A DNA stretch of 64,000 nucleotides from Actinomycetales bacterium (GCA_027484085.1 JAIXQF010000001.1:68742-132741); one strand, 5' to 3'; positions 50,888-61,252 are shown, counted from the first letter of the stretch. Notes: generated from the sequence alone by a model not told the origin. A program made the numbers and translations.

Positions 50888-52452
50888 AAGTTTCTATTGA
50901 GTATCAAGCTTTAGCTCCAATCATCATTTTGTTGGCATCTGGTGTGCTTTCAGTTTTGGTGGAGGCGTTTATCCCACGCACGTTCCGCCGCCCAATTCAA
51001 CTTGCGCTGGTATTAGCCAGCATCGTTTTAGCCTTCGCTTACGTCGTTATAAATGCTTCGGCACTAGTTATTGCAGATCCCGCATCAAGCGGCGGCCAAA
51101 TCAAGGGCTTACGTGAACTAGCTGCAAGTGGTGCTGTGGCCATCGATGGTCCAGGCATGGTTGTCCAAGGAATTATTCTCTTGGTTTCGTTTGTGGCAGC
51201 GCTGCTTCTTGCTGAAAACAGCATTGATCCACAAGGCGATGCTTTTGCGTCACGCTCATCGACACTTCCTGGAAGTGAAGATGAACGGCAATTCACCGCT
51301 CAGGGCTGGCTGCAAACTGAAATATGGCCGCTATTCCTTTTTTGTGTAGGTGGCTTACTGCTATTCCCAGTTTCAAATGATTTCCTAACTATGTTCGTAG
51401 CGCTTGAAGTTTTCTCGCTACCTCTTTACTTAATTGCAAGCATGGCTCGCCGCCGCCGTCTCTTGAGTCAGGAAGCGGCACTTAAGTACTTCATTCTTGG
51501 TGCATTCTCGAGCGCATTCTTCCTATTTGGTTCAGCACTCATTTATGCTGCGACATCGTCAGTAAGTTTCAGTTCGGTTGCAGTTGCAATGGAAAATTCA
51601 TCTCAAGACGGCTTAATCATTCCGGGAATTGGAATGATTGCGGTGGGCTTGCTTTTCAAGGTTGGAGCCGTTCCATTCCACCAATGGGTACCGGATGTTT
51701 ACCAAGGTTCGCCGACTCCATTAACAGCGTTTATGAGCGCCGCAACTAAGGTTGCAGCTTTTGGCGCGCTACTGCGCGTTTTCTACGTAGCCTTTGGAGG
51801 AATGCGTTGGGATTGGCGCCCAGTCATGTGGGTTATCGCGATCCTTTCGATGGTTATAGGTTCACTCCTTGCAGTAACTCAAACTGACATAAAGCGAATG
51901 TTGGCATTTTCGTCAGTTGCGCACACCGGTTTTATTCTGCTGGGAGTAATTTCTACCAGCGCTGCAGGTCTTTCTAGCACGCTGTTCTACTTACTTGCGT
52001 ATGCCTTCACTTCCGTTGGCGTTTTTGCAATTGTCGGCCTAGTCCGCGATGCATCTGGTGAAGCAACACATTTGTCACAATGGGCAGGACTTGGAAAGAA
52101 GTCTCCTTGGATGGCAAGCATATTTGGACTATTCCTTTTGGCATTAGCTGGAATTCCTCTGACAAGTGGATTCACTGGAAAGTTTGCTGTTTTCACAGCA
52201 GCGGTTGATGGTGGTGCAACTCCGCTCGTAATTGTTGCAGTTGTGGCCAGTGCCGTGGCCGCTTTCTTCTATGCCAGAGTTATCGTCTTGATGTTCTTTA
52301 CAGAACCTCCAGCCGATGGTCCAAGTGTTGTAGTCCCAAGCGCCTTCACAACGGTTGCGATCGGAATTTGTGCAGCATTCACCGTGCTACTGGGAATTGT
52401 GCCACAACCTGTACTTGATTTGGTTATTAATGCGGGATTGTTCCTACGTTAA
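50884..52452 (+). CDS. nuoN: NADH-quinone oxidoreductase subunit N
   Basis: FHQWVPDVYQGSPTPLTAFMSAATKVAAFGAL. Confidence 0.95.
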   Translation: MKVSIEYQALAPIIILLASGVLSVLVEAFIPRTFRRPIQLALVLASIVLAFAYVVINASALVIADPASSGGQIKGLRELAASGAVAIDGPGMVVQGIILLVSFVAALLLAENSIDPQGDAFASRSSTLPGSEDERQFTAQGWLQTEIWPLFLFCVGGLLLFPVSNDFLTMFVALEVFSLPLYLIASMARRRRLLSQEAALKYFILGAFSSAFFLFGSALIYAATSSVSFSSVAVAMENSSQDGLIIPGIGMIAVGLLFKVGAVPFHQWVPDVYQGSPTPLTAFMSAATKVAAFGALLRVFYVAFGGMRWDWRPVMWVIAILSMVIGSLLAVTQTDIKRMLAFSSVAHTGFILLGVISTSAAGLSSTLFYLLAYAFTSVGVFAIVGLVRDASGEATHLSQWAGLGKKSPWMASIFGLFLLALAGIPLTSGFTGKFAVFTAAVDGGATPLVIVAVVASAVAAFFYARVIVLMFFTEPPADGPSVVVPSAFTTVAIGICAAFTVLLGIVPQPVLDLVINAGLFLR

Positions 52453-52495
52453 ATCTCAAGTCGCGACTTTGCCTGCAAAATGCAAAGATTAAGTC

Positions 52496-53473
52496 GTGAG
52501 CGTTTTATTTCCAGAAGAGTTAGCAGCACTCGAAGACGAGATGTTTGCTGGCCTAGCGGCGATTGAAGATCGTCTTCGCGAGGAAATCCGAAGCGATTAC
52601 GAACTTGCAGATATCACCGCACGACATTTAGTTGAAGCTGGAGGCAAGAGGTTTCGCCCGCTACTAGTTCTTTTAGCTTCACACTTTGGTGACCCAAAGT
52701 CTGAAGGTGTAGTGCCTTCAGCCGTCGTAGTTGAACTCACACATTTAGCCACTTTGTATCATGACGACGTAATGGACGAAGCCGAAGTTCGCCGCGGGGC
52801 CCAGTCCGCAAACAGTCGCTGGGGAAACACCGTTGCAATTCTTAGTGGTGATTTCTTATTCGCACGTTCTTCAAAGTTGCTTGCAGATTTGGGTCCAGAA
52901 GCAGTGCGAGTTCAAGCTGAAACTTTTGAGCGTCTTGTTATCGGTCAACTTCGCGAAAGCGTTGGTCCGCAAGGTGACGAGGACCCGATTGTTCATCATC
53001 TTGAAGTGTTAGCAGACAAAACCGGATCGCTAATTGCTGCAGCTGGTCGATATGGCGCAATGATGAGCGGCGTCTCACCTGAGTTAACGGATCGAATTGC
53101 TGACTTTGGTGAAAGCATTGGAATTGCTTTCCAGTTAAGTGATGATTTGCTGGATATCGAGTCTGAGGTTTCCGGCAAGACTCCAGGCACAGATCTGCGC
53201 GAAGGCATCCGAACTTTGCCCGTCCTATTTGCGCTAGCTGACCCAGGTACACCGCCCCGCTTACGTGAACTCTTGAGTCGTGCAATCCCTGACGATGCGG
53301 AACATGCCGAAGCGCTAGCCGCATTGCGAGTTCATCCAGCAATGGACCAAGCGCGCGAAGTTCTAGAGCAGTGGGCAGATAGAGCTCGCGAGCGACTAGT
53401 AGCCTTGCCAGATTGCGATGCTAAGACGGCTATGGCAACTCTTGTTGACAGCGTTGCTTACCGAACTGTGTAG
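52496..53473 (+). CDS. Polyprenyl diphosphate synthase
   Basis: GGKRFRPLL; LATLYHDDVMDEAEVRRG; FQLSDDLLDIE. Confidence 0.95.
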   Translation: MSVLFPEELAALEDEMFAGLAAIEDRLREEIRSDYELADITARHLVEAGGKRFRPLLVLLASHFGDPKSEGVVPSAVVVELTHLATLYHDDVMDEAEVRRGAQSANSRWGNTVAILSGDFLFARSSKLLADLGPEAVRVQAETFERLVIGQLRESVGPQGDEDPIVHHLEVLADKTGSLIAAAGRYGAMMSGVSPELTDRIADFGESIGIAFQLSDDLLDIESEVSGKTPGTDLREGIRTLPVLFALADPGTPPRLRELLSRAIPDDAEHAEALAALRVHPAMDQAREVLEQWADRARERLVALPDCDAKTAMATLVDSVAYRTV

Positions 53474-53521
53474 TCACCCCAAGTTAAATCTCAAATCAAC
53501 ATGCAATAGTTTTAAGGCATT

Positions 53522-54454
53522 ATGAGTTCTGTCGTGGGTAAAGAAAAGCGATCAGAACATTCCATTGGTCTGATTAACGGATTTGTTGCCTATGTAATTT
53601 GGGGCGCAGTAATTCTTTACTGGCCTTACCTTGCTCCAGCGAAACCACTTGAAATTCTGGCTCATCGAATTCTTTGGAGCTTGTTGTTTGTTGCAATAAT
53701 TCTGATTTATCAGAAGCGAATCACTTCACTTCGCGTGGTTTTGCAAAATGCCAGACAAATGAAATTGCTGGCGGTCGCCTCAGTTTTGATAGGTGTCAAC
53801 TGGGGTTTGTTTATCTGGGCCAGCATGAATGGGCACGTTTTAGATTCATCGCTCGGTTATTACATAACACCGCTTTTCAATGTTGCACTGGGTGTGTTCT
53901 TCTTCAAAGAAAAGTTACGCACTATGCAATGGATAGCAATTGGGATTGCTGCATTCGCAGTAATGTTCATAACAATTGCAATGGGAGTTCTCCCGTGGGT
54001 TGCCCTTTCCCTTTCAACGAGCTTCACAATGTACGGATACGTTAAAAAGCTGGCTAACGTTCAGGCCCTTGAAAGCCTGATGATTGAAACGCTAATTCTC
54101 ACCCCAGTAGCAATTGGGTATTTGATTTGGCTGCAATTCAATGGCGGAAATACCTTCTTTGCGTACGGCCTTGACCATACGCTTTGGATGGCAAGTGCTG
54201 GAATCTTCACAGCCGTTCCGCTCTTGGCATTTGGAGTAGCCATAACGCGATTGCCATTCACCACTCTTGGCATGTTGCAGTACATCGGTCCGACAATTCA
54301 GTTCATCGTCGGAGTATGGATGACCCAAGAAGAAATGCCTCAGGTTAGATTCATAGGTTTTGTTATTACTTGGGTAGCGCTTGTAATTTTGACCGCAGAC
54401 GCCCTTCGCAATCGGCGAAATGTCAGTCAGTCTTTAGTGCCAGATCCTGACTAG
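53522..54454 (+). CDS. rarD: EamA-family transporter RarD-like
   Basis: GFVAYVIWGAVILYWPYL..PLEILAHRILWSLLF; QYIGPTIQFIVGV. Confidence 0.85.
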   Translation: MSSVVGKEKRSEHSIGLINGFVAYVIWGAVILYWPYLAPAKPLEILAHRILWSLLFVAIILIYQKRITSLRVVLQNARQMKLLAVASVLIGVNWGLFIWASMNGHVLDSSLGYYITPLFNVALGVFFFKEKLRTMQWIAIGIAAFAVMFITIAMGVLPWVALSLSTSFTMYGYVKKLANVQALESLMIETLILTPVAIGYLIWLQFNGGNTFFAYGLDHTLWMASAGIFTAVPLLAFGVAITRLPFTTLGMLQYIGPTIQFIVGVWMTQEEMPQVRFIGFVITWVALVILTADALRNRRNVSQSLVPDPD

Positions 54455-54463
54455 AGTCATACT

Positions 54464-54844
54464 GTGAGTGTTTCCGTATTGCAGGCAGGCCTTGCTTGTT
54501 GTGGCGTTGAATCAAGTTCCGTTGATTTAGTTTCAAATGCTTGGAATCAAACTGAATCGGCATCAAAATTGGCAGTGGCACAGCACATATTGGTGATTGC
54601 TGGAACGGTTACGCACGCGCTAGCACCAACGGTTAAGTCCGCTTATGACGCCTTGCAGGAACCTAAAGTGGTGGTTGCATTTGGTGCATGTGCGATTTCA
54701 GGCGGACCTTATTGGGATTCTTACTCAGTGATTTCAGGCGCGCATAATGTGGTCCCGATAGACATTCAAGTTCCTGGTTGCCCACCTGGCCCAGAAGAGT
54801 TATCTGCTGCTTTAATGCAAGCTGTTGAGTTGGCAGCGAAATGA
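54464..54844 (+). CDS. NuoB-like / hydrogenase small-subunit-like protein (orphan)
   Basis: GLACCGV, FGACAISGGPY, VPGCPPGPEEL: four NuoB cluster Cys retained; GTG start. Confidence 0.85.
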   Translation: MSVSVLQAGLACCGVESSSVDLVSNAWNQTESASKLAVAQHILVIAGTVTHALAPTVKSAYDALQEPKVVVAFGACAISGGPYWDSYSVISGAHNVVPIDIQVPGCPPGPEELSAALMQAVELAAK

Positions 54845-55290
54845 CATCAATTAAATCCGTAGATAAATCCGATTGGATGAACAAGGCTTCTGAGATGAAG
54901 CAACTTGGTTTTGTTCGTTGTGAGTGGTTGACCGCAACACACAATGGGGGAGATTCGTTCGAGATTTCTCTAATGGTTTCGCGTGAAGACCTGACAGAGA
55001 GCTTGATCCTAACTTCTGAAATTGCGGGAAGCATTGATTCTCTCGTAACTGTTTATCCAAACGCAGATTTCCATGAACGAGAAGTAAGCCAAATGTTTGG
55101 TGTTGAATTCATCGGTAATGAAAATGCTGCTCCTGCTTTCAATATTGAGTTATCAGGATTTCCGCTTCGGCGTGATTTCGCGCTAGCTACCCGCGCAGAC
55201 ACATCTTGGCCGGGTGCAGTTGAACCAGATGAAACTGCCAAGCGCCGACCATCGCTGCCACCAGGAGTGCTACCGGAGTGGAATTCATGA
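54841..55290 (+). CDS. NuoC-like protein (orphan)
   Basis: [33 protein letters not shown]; overlaps the previous stop (ATGA). Confidence 0.85.
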   Translation: MTSIKSVDKSDWMNKASEMKQLGFVRCEWLTATHNGGDSFEISLMVSREDLTESLILTSEIAGSIDSLVTVYPNADFHEREVSQMFGVEFIGNENAAPAFNIELSGFPLRRDFALATRADTSWPGAVEPDETAKRRPSLPPGVLPEWNS

Positions 55291-55682
55291 ACCATTCAAC
55301 AATTGCGTTACACCCTTCATCCTGCACATCATGCATGCTTTGCGTTAGAGAGTGCCCTGATTGGTGCATAACGGTTGCGGCACATTCCGAACCAGATCCA
55401 GATGCTCCGGCTTACAGCAACTCACGTAGACAAGCCACCAAGAATGTCTTGGATCAATTCACGATCGATTTTGGTCAATGTATGTGGTGTGGCATCTGCA
55501 TCGATGTTTGTCCATTTGATGCCCTGTTCTGGTCAGACTCACCGATGCCCGCCGGTCAAGGCAGAGGCGAACTTATTTATGGAATTGAAGCTCTTGCTGC
55601 TTCGCTTCCGAGTGCGCGTCGAAGCGATGGCTCACCGGCGCCACAGATTGATGAGCCACCAAGCGGCAGAAGAAAGAAATGA
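55278..55682 (+). CDS. NuoI-like 2x[4Fe-4S] ferredoxin (orphan)
   Basis: [12 protein letters not shown] and [18 protein letters not shown]; overlaps NuoC-like gene by 13 nt. Confidence 0.85.
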   Translation: MEFMNHSTIALHPSSCTSCMLCVRECPDWCITVAAHSEPDPDAPAYSNSRRQATKNVLDQFTIDFGQCMWCGICIDVCPFDALFWSDSPMPAGQGRGELIYGIEALAASLPSARRSDGSPAPQIDEPPSGRRKK

Positions 55683-56174
55683 TTAACGGTAGTTCGTGTA
55701 CTGAACAGCGAAATCTAAATCAGATTCACTAAGTAGTTGCTGAACTGCCTGTAAATCGTCGCGACTCTTACCTGTTACGCGAAGTTCTTCACCTTGCACT
55801 TGGGTCTTGACGTTCTTTGGACCCTCATCACGAATAATTTTGCCGATTTTCTTAGCCTGCTCTTGACTGATGCCAGCCTTGAATTCTCCATTTATCTTGT
55901 AATCCTTGCCAGAAACTCGTGGATCTCCAGCATTGAAGGACTTCAGACTTACACCACGCTTAACCAGTTTTTCGCGGAATACTTCTAGTGCTGCTTTAGC
56001 CCGGTCTTCCGTGCTAGAAGTGATCTCGACGCCGAGTTCACCCTTCCACTCAATGGAAGTTTCAGTTCCTTTGAAGTCAAAGCGGGTGGCAAGTTCTTTT
56101 GCAGCTTGGCCTAGGGCGTTGTCCGCTTCCTGACGATCTACTTTGCTCACAATATCCATACTGGAATCAGCCAT
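55683..56174 (-). CDS. YajQ family nucleotide-binding protein
   Basis: [72 protein letters not shown]. Confidence 0.95.
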   Translation of the reverse strand: MADSSMDIVSKVDRQEADNALGQAAKELATRFDFKGTETSIEWKGELGVEITSSTEDRAKAALEVFREKLVKRGVSLKSFNAGDPRVSGKDYKINGEFKAGISQEQAKKIGKIIRDEGPKNVKTQVQGEELRVTGKSRDDLQAVQQLLSESDLDFAVQYTNYR

Positions 56175-56280
56175 TTGTTACCTCACTCAAAACTGAATTT
56201 TCACCCCCACCCTACTTTGAGGGACTAACTAGGCTTTCAGCGAGGGCGCACAATCGCCTTAAGAAACTTCGAAAAAACCC

Positions 56281-56309
56281 TTGACTGTAGGAGAGGGATA
56301 AATTACTGT
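56281..56309 (+). promoter_or_regulatory. Sigma70-like promoter of the SDR-GntR-FMO-SDR operon
   Basis: TTGACT - 17 nt - TACTGT. Confidence 0.55.
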
Positions 56310-56312
56310 TTC

Positions 56313-56333
56313 AATTGTAGATTGTTGACAATT
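56313..56333 (+). promoter_or_regulatory. Inverted repeat, candidate GntR operator
   Basis: AATTGT - 9 nt - ACAATT at the predicted TSS, 14 nt before the GTG start at 56347. Confidence 0.45.
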
Positions 56334-56346
56334 TTAGGAGAAAGCC

Positions 56347-57048
56347 GTGAACACTGCAGTTATTACTGGAACTGGAAGTGGAATGGGTCGAGCCACTGCC
56401 GAGTTATACCTTGATCGGGGCTGGAATGTTGTAGCCGTTGATATATCGGAAAACCCTGGTCTGCAATCTGAAAAACTTCATTGGGTTACCGCCGATGTGC
56501 GAAACCGAGACTCACTAGAGGCAGCATTGGCTCCTGCCATCACTGCAGCTGGCGGTCAAATAGATGCGGTAGCAAACATTGCCGGCGTTTTCCCACCCAC
56601 GACGCTAGAGACCTTTACCGAAGCAGACTTTAGATTCATTTTTGATGTAAATGTTTTGGGCGTATTAAATGTCACTGCAGCCTGCGTTCCGTACATGAAG
56701 GCTGGATCTGCAGTAGTTAACTTTGCTTCGGTGGATGGGTTTACCGTCTCACGCGGTCAACTTCTCTATGGGGCTTCAAAGTCAGCAGTAATTATGATTA
56801 CAAAATCTCTTGCCTTAGAACTGGCTCATAAAGGAATACGAGTTAATGGAATAGCACCAGGATGGGTGGCCACACCAGGAAATGCAGCAACCGGCCGAAT
56901 GGAAGAAGCAGCAAAGTCGATTCCAATTGGACGCGTTGCCCAACCTTCTGAAATTGCTGAGTGGGTATGGCTGCTTTCAGATTCAACAAAAGCTGGCTTT
57001 GTCGATGGCGAAACTATTGTTATTTCTGGTGCGGACGTAATGCGATGA
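56347..57048 (+). CDS. SDR family oxidoreductase
   Basis: TGTGSGMGRATAELYL; NIAGVFPP; YGASKSAV; GTG start. Confidence 0.9.
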   Translation: MNTAVITGTGSGMGRATAELYLDRGWNVVAVDISENPGLQSEKLHWVTADVRNRDSLEAALAPAITAAGGQIDAVANIAGVFPPTTLETFTEADFRFIFDVNVLGVLNVTAACVPYMKAGSAVVNFASVDGFTVSRGQLLYGASKSAVIMITKSLALELAHKGIRVNGIAPGWVATPGNAATGRMEEAAKSIPIGRVAQPSEIAEWVWLLSDSTKAGFVDGETIVISGADVMR

Positions 57049-57776
57049 CGTTTCAAGCGATTGATAGCCAAAGCACCGCTGAAAATCTCGCGGATCAGAT
57101 TAGAGATGCGATTCTTGTCGGAAAACTTCATCCAGGTGATCGATTAATCGAGTTAGAACTTTCGAAATCATTTAACACTTCTCGTGGCCCAATTCGTGAA
57201 GCAATTCGAATTTTGGCAACTGAAGGGTTGGTGGAACATCGCAAGAATCGTGGTGCCATTGTGTCAGCTCCAAGTTTTGACGATGTACTTGAGGTTTACG
57301 CAATGCGAATGGCGCTGGGTGCGATTGCAGTCTCGCATGCCGCACAATTAAGTTCTAAACATGAACCGGATTTGCACCCGTTATTAGAAAAACTTGAGAC
57401 GATCCAAAATTTTTGTGTAGGCACACCAAACCAAATGATTCCCCACGATTTGGAATTCCAATCGATGCTGATAGCGCTTGGAGAGCTACCTAGAATCAAG
57501 GAAATTTTTGATCACACCGCTGTTGACATTGGAGTTTTCGTGCGATTCTTGGGAATTAAGTACGACGATTCAGATCACATTTCGCTAGTTAAGCGACACA
57601 AAGATTTGCTGGCAGCAATCTCAGATAGTAACTCGGATCTAGCAGTCGAAATCTGGAATCGCCATATTCAAATTTCTGTTCGTGAATTTATGAAACCCTT
57701 TAGCGATCTTGAGATTAAGAAACTTTTTGAGAGGCCTTTGTTGAAAAACCTATTTGAAATGGAGATTGTGCAATGA
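57045..57776 (+). CDS. GntR-family (FCD/FadR-type) transcriptional regulator
   Basis: IRDAILVGKLHPGDRLIELELSKSFNTSRGPIREAIRILATEGLVEHRKNRGAIV; start revised to MTFQAI overlapping the SDR stop. Confidence 0.9.
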   Translation: MTFQAIDSQSTAENLADQIRDAILVGKLHPGDRLIELELSKSFNTSRGPIREAIRILATEGLVEHRKNRGAIVSAPSFDDVLEVYAMRMALGAIAVSHAAQLSSKHEPDLHPLLEKLETIQNFCVGTPNQMIPHDLEFQSMLIALGELPRIKEIFDHTAVDIGVFVRFLGIKYDDSDHISLVKRHKDLLAAISDSNSDLAVEIWNRHIQISVREFMKPFSDLEIKKLFERPLLKNLFEMEIVQ

Positions 57777-59059
57777 CTAAGTACTGTGTAATTGGGGCCG
57801 GCCCAGCTGGCTTAGCGTCCATGAAAACTTTGGTTGATGCTGGCCTAGATTTTGATTGCTTTGAGCGCACGCATGCTGTGGGCGGTCACTGGAATACCGA
57901 CTATGAAGCCTTGCACTTGATTACTTCAAGCAAAGTTACGGGTTACGACGGACACCCTATGCCAGAGGATTGGCCAATCTTTCCAAGTCGCAAATTGATG
58001 TTGAAGTATTTTGAAGACTTCGCAGCAGAGTTTGATTTAAAGAAGTATGTAACTTTTGGAGTATCTGTTGACAAAGTTGAACCGGTAGCGACTGACGGTC
58101 CGACTGGTTCTGCAGGTTGGAATGTAACCACCAGTGATGGAAGTACAAATTTCTATGACGGTGTATTTGTAGCCAACGGACACCTTTGGGACGAAAAGCG
58201 TCCAGAATTTCCAGGCGAATTCACTGGCAAGACAATTCACTCCGGAAGTTACACAAACACAAAAGACATTGATGGCACCCGAGTTCTTGTGATTGGCTCT
58301 GGAAACTCTGGGTGTGATCTTGCCGTGGATGCAGCGCAAAATCATTTTGAAACCGACATAGTCATTCGCCGCGGACATTTCTTCCAGCCGAAAACTTTCT
58401 TTGGAGTTCCTAGAGCTGAACTTGGTTGGATGCAGGAGTTCACATTCGAAGAGCAAGATTTGATTGCCCGACTGATGATTCGATTGTCTGTTGGCACGCA
58501 TGAGAATTACCCAGGCATGCCTGCACCGGATCATAGAACCCTAGCTGATGGCCCGCCGGTGGTAAATCAGTTACTTCTGTACTGGATTCATCATGGTCGA
58601 ATTGCCGTTAAGCCAGGCATTGAAAGATTTGATGGAAAGACCGTTCATTTCAGTGATGGCACAGCCAAGGAATACGACACGATTTTGTACGCAACCGGAT
58701 TCCACGCCTCGTTACCGTTTTTGTCTGAGGAGTACTTAGAAAGGCAGGATGGCGTTCCGTTAAGAGTTGGAGCTGCAATCGTTCCAATTGGCCTTGAAAA
58801 GCTGTATCTGATTGGCATGATTGGCGCGCGCGGACCACAACCGCCGATCTACTTGATTCAAGCGAAGATTGCATTGGAAATGGTTCGGTTGCACGAACAA
58901 GCGGGCGGATTCCGCGCAATCGCTGGACCACTCGAAAAACTTCAAGAGAAAGAATGGCGCATTGATATTTTGCGACCAATTTGGCTAGACCAGGTTGAGC
59001 ATACAAAAACTGCGCTTAGCATCATGAACGAGGTTCAACCCGAAACGGTCTCATCGTGA
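57773..59059 (+). CDS. Flavin-containing monooxygenase (class B)
   Basis: GAGPAGLAS; GSGNSGCDLA; fingerprint FTGKTIHSGSY (FxGxxxHxxxY). Confidence 0.85.
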   Translation: MTKYCVIGAGPAGLASMKTLVDAGLDFDCFERTHAVGGHWNTDYEALHLITSSKVTGYDGHPMPEDWPIFPSRKLMLKYFEDFAAEFDLKKYVTFGVSVDKVEPVATDGPTGSAGWNVTTSDGSTNFYDGVFVANGHLWDEKRPEFPGEFTGKTIHSGSYTNTKDIDGTRVLVIGSGNSGCDLAVDAAQNHFETDIVIRRGHFFQPKTFFGVPRAELGWMQEFTFEEQDLIARLMIRLSVGTHENYPGMPAPDHRTLADGPPVVNQLLLYWIHHGRIAVKPGIERFDGKTVHFSDGTAKEYDTILYATGFHASLPFLSEEYLERQDGVPLRVGAAIVPIGLEKLYLIGMIGARGPQPPIYLIQAKIALEMVRLHEQAGGFRAIAGPLEKLQEKEWRIDILRPIWLDQVEHTKTALSIMNEVQPETVSS

Positions 59060-59841
59060 GCAACTGGCTGGGACTATCGAATCGAACTGCTGTAGTAACC
59101 GGCGCAGGTGGTGGAATTGGAAAAGCCATCGCGCACGAGTTGTCGGCAAATGGTGTTCACTGCAATGTCTTGGATCGCGATAGTGATCTTGTAGATGCGA
59201 CCGTGTCTGAGATTTTTGAAAGCGGCGGTAATGCCACAGGTTACGTTTGCGATGTGACCGATGAAGCTGGAATAACGAAAGTTGCAGCATCAATTTCAAG
59301 TTGCGACGTTTTGGTCAATGCAGCGGGACTGGTTCGACCAGGTGCACTAGCGGACTTAACGACTGGTGAATGGAATGATCTTCTTAAGGTCAATCTGACG
59401 GGCTACTTCATCATGGCTCGAGAATTCACACCACACTTAATCTCTTCAGGCCATGGAGCTATGGTTCACATTGCCTCGATTTCTAGTACTAACCCGCAAG
59501 GATCAAGTGGTGCTTACAGCGTTAGCAAAGCGGGCGTGGTGATCATGTCAAAGCAACTAGCTTATGAACTTGGACCAAAAGGTGTTCGCAGCAATTCAGT
59601 AAGCCCAGGTCTAGTTCGCACTCCAATGACCGAGGCCTATTACCAAGTTGGAGACGTGGCACAACGTCGAGACGCTGCCGTTCCGGTTGGGCGCGTGGCT
59701 AGGCCAATTGACATCGCAGACATTGTGACCTTTTTAGCAAGCGATCGAGCCCGCTACATTACCGGCGCTGACATAGTTGCAGACGGTGGATTTAGCCAGA
59801 CTTTAATGAGCACGGTGCCACGACCAGGATTTGGGGACTAG
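59056..59841 (+). CDS. SDR family oxidoreductase
   Basis: TGAGGGIGKAIAHEL; NAAGLVRPG; YSVSKAG; GADIVADGGFSQ; GTG start. Confidence 0.9.
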   Translation: MSNWLGLSNRTAVVTGAGGGIGKAIAHELSANGVHCNVLDRDSDLVDATVSEIFESGGNATGYVCDVTDEAGITKVAASISSCDVLVNAAGLVRPGALADLTTGEWNDLLKVNLTGYFIMAREFTPHLISSGHGAMVHIASISSTNPQGSSGAYSVSKAGVVIMSKQLAYELGPKGVRSNSVSPGLVRTPMTEAYYQVGDVAQRRDAAVPVGRVARPIDIADIVTFLASDRARYITGADIVADGGFSQTLMSTVPRPGFGD

Positions 59842-59876
59842 TCTTATCGCGTAACTACTCGTGAATCGAGACAAGT

Positions 59877-61100
59877 GTGTCTAAGCCCAAAGTTGTAATT
59901 CTTGGTGCCGGATTCGGTGGGCTAACTGCAGCACGTGCGTTATACAAAGATGCTGAAGTTGTTTTGATTGACCGACACAACTTTCAAACATTTCTGCCAT
60001 TGCTATATCAGGTTTCGACAGCGGGACTTGCAGCTGATCACGTTGCTTACCCAATTCGTGGCGCATTGCGCAAAACAAATGTTCAGTTTCGAATGGGAAC
60101 TCCAGAAAAACTTAACGCAGCTGTAAGTGAGCTGACATTAAATGATGGGCACGTAATAAAGTATGACCATCTTGTAATTGCTATGGGCTCAACAACTGCC
60201 GACTTTGGTATTGCTGGAGTTAAGGAAAATGCACTGGGCATGAAGACCGTTGGGGAGGCCTTAACAATCCGTTCAGAAGTCATGCGCTCCTACGAAGAAA
60301 TGTGCCGACAGGGAAACCAAGACAAACTTGATATTGCAATCGTTGGCGGTGGTCCCACAGGCGTTGAAATGGCTGGAGCATTTGCTGAACTAGTTCGAGG
60401 ACCACTTCGTTCAGATTACGCGGATGCAGCAAATCGGGTTCGAGTTTCAATCATTGAAGCCGGACCCAGATTGGTGCCATCGTTTTCCGAGTCGCTTTCA
60501 GATAAAACTCAAAAAGATCTTGAGAAGCTGGGCGTAAAGGTTCTTACCAACACTTCTGTTAAAGAAGTATTGCCCGACTCAATTCAAACGCTTGATGGAA
60601 CTGTGATTCCAGCCAACACTACGGTTTGGGCTGCTGGGGTAAAGGGTGTTCCAGCAATGGAGCAGTTACATTTACCAATCACTCGAGGTCGAATCGATGT
60701 TGAAAGTACACTTCAAGTCACCGGCTATGAAAACGTCTGGGCCATTGGCGACATCGCAGGCGCGGTGGGAGAGAACGGAATCCCACTTCCAATGGTTGCA
60801 CCGGTTGCAATGCAGCAAGGTAGATTCCTGGCAAAGCAGATTCAGTCATTGGCAAAGTCAGAATCACTTAAGAACTTTAAGTACAAAGACAAAGGTTCAA
60901 TGGCAACGATCGGACGCCATAAAGCAATTGTTGAAGTTAAAGGTATTCGAATTTCTGGACCAATTGCTTGGCTAGCGTGGCTCTGGCTTCACTTGTTCTA
61001 CATACTTGGTGGCCGAAACAAGATAGGCACTATGGCTGACTGGACCTGGAACTACTTGACCTTTGATCGTGGAAATCGACACATTATGGACTCGTTTTAA
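59877..61100 (+). CDS. Type II NADH dehydrogenase (NDH-2)
   Basis: VVILGAGFGGLTAARAL; LPLLYQVSTAGL; IVGGGPTGVEMAGAFAEL; VWAIGDIA; C-terminal membrane segment. Confidence 0.9.
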   Translation: MSKPKVVILGAGFGGLTAARALYKDAEVVLIDRHNFQTFLPLLYQVSTAGLAADHVAYPIRGALRKTNVQFRMGTPEKLNAAVSELTLNDGHVIKYDHLVIAMGSTTADFGIAGVKENALGMKTVGEALTIRSEVMRSYEEMCRQGNQDKLDIAIVGGGPTGVEMAGAFAELVRGPLRSDYADAANRVRVSIIEAGPRLVPSFSESLSDKTQKDLEKLGVKVLTNTSVKEVLPDSIQTLDGTVIPANTTVWAAGVKGVPAMEQLHLPITRGRIDVESTLQVTGYENVWAIGDIAGAVGENGIPLPMVAPVAMQQGRFLAKQIQSLAKSESLKNFKYKDKGSMATIGRHKAIVEVKGIRISGPIAWLAWLWLHLFYILGGRNKIGTMADWTWNYLTFDRGNRHIMDSF

Positions 61101-61168
61101 GCATTTGCCGATTGGCATTTATGCCCTTTTGCTCGCTATCCTTACTAAGTTGCCTTCGGGCGACAAAT

Positions 61169-61252
61169 GGCAGATTGCCCGAGCGGCCAATGGGAGCGGA
61201 CTGTAAATCCGTCGCGAAAGCTACAGTGGTTCGAACCCACTATCTGCCACCA
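61169..61252 (+). tRNA. tRNA-Tyr (GTA), CCA encoded
   Basis: GGCAGAT/ATCTGCC acceptor, anticodon GTA at 61203-61205, long variable arm, GGTTCGAACCC T-loop. Confidence 0.95.

Noticed and set aside
56961-57044. Upstream extension of the GntR ORF
   Set aside because: Overlaps the SDR 3' end out of frame; GntR homology starts at 57045 with an ATGA overlap.
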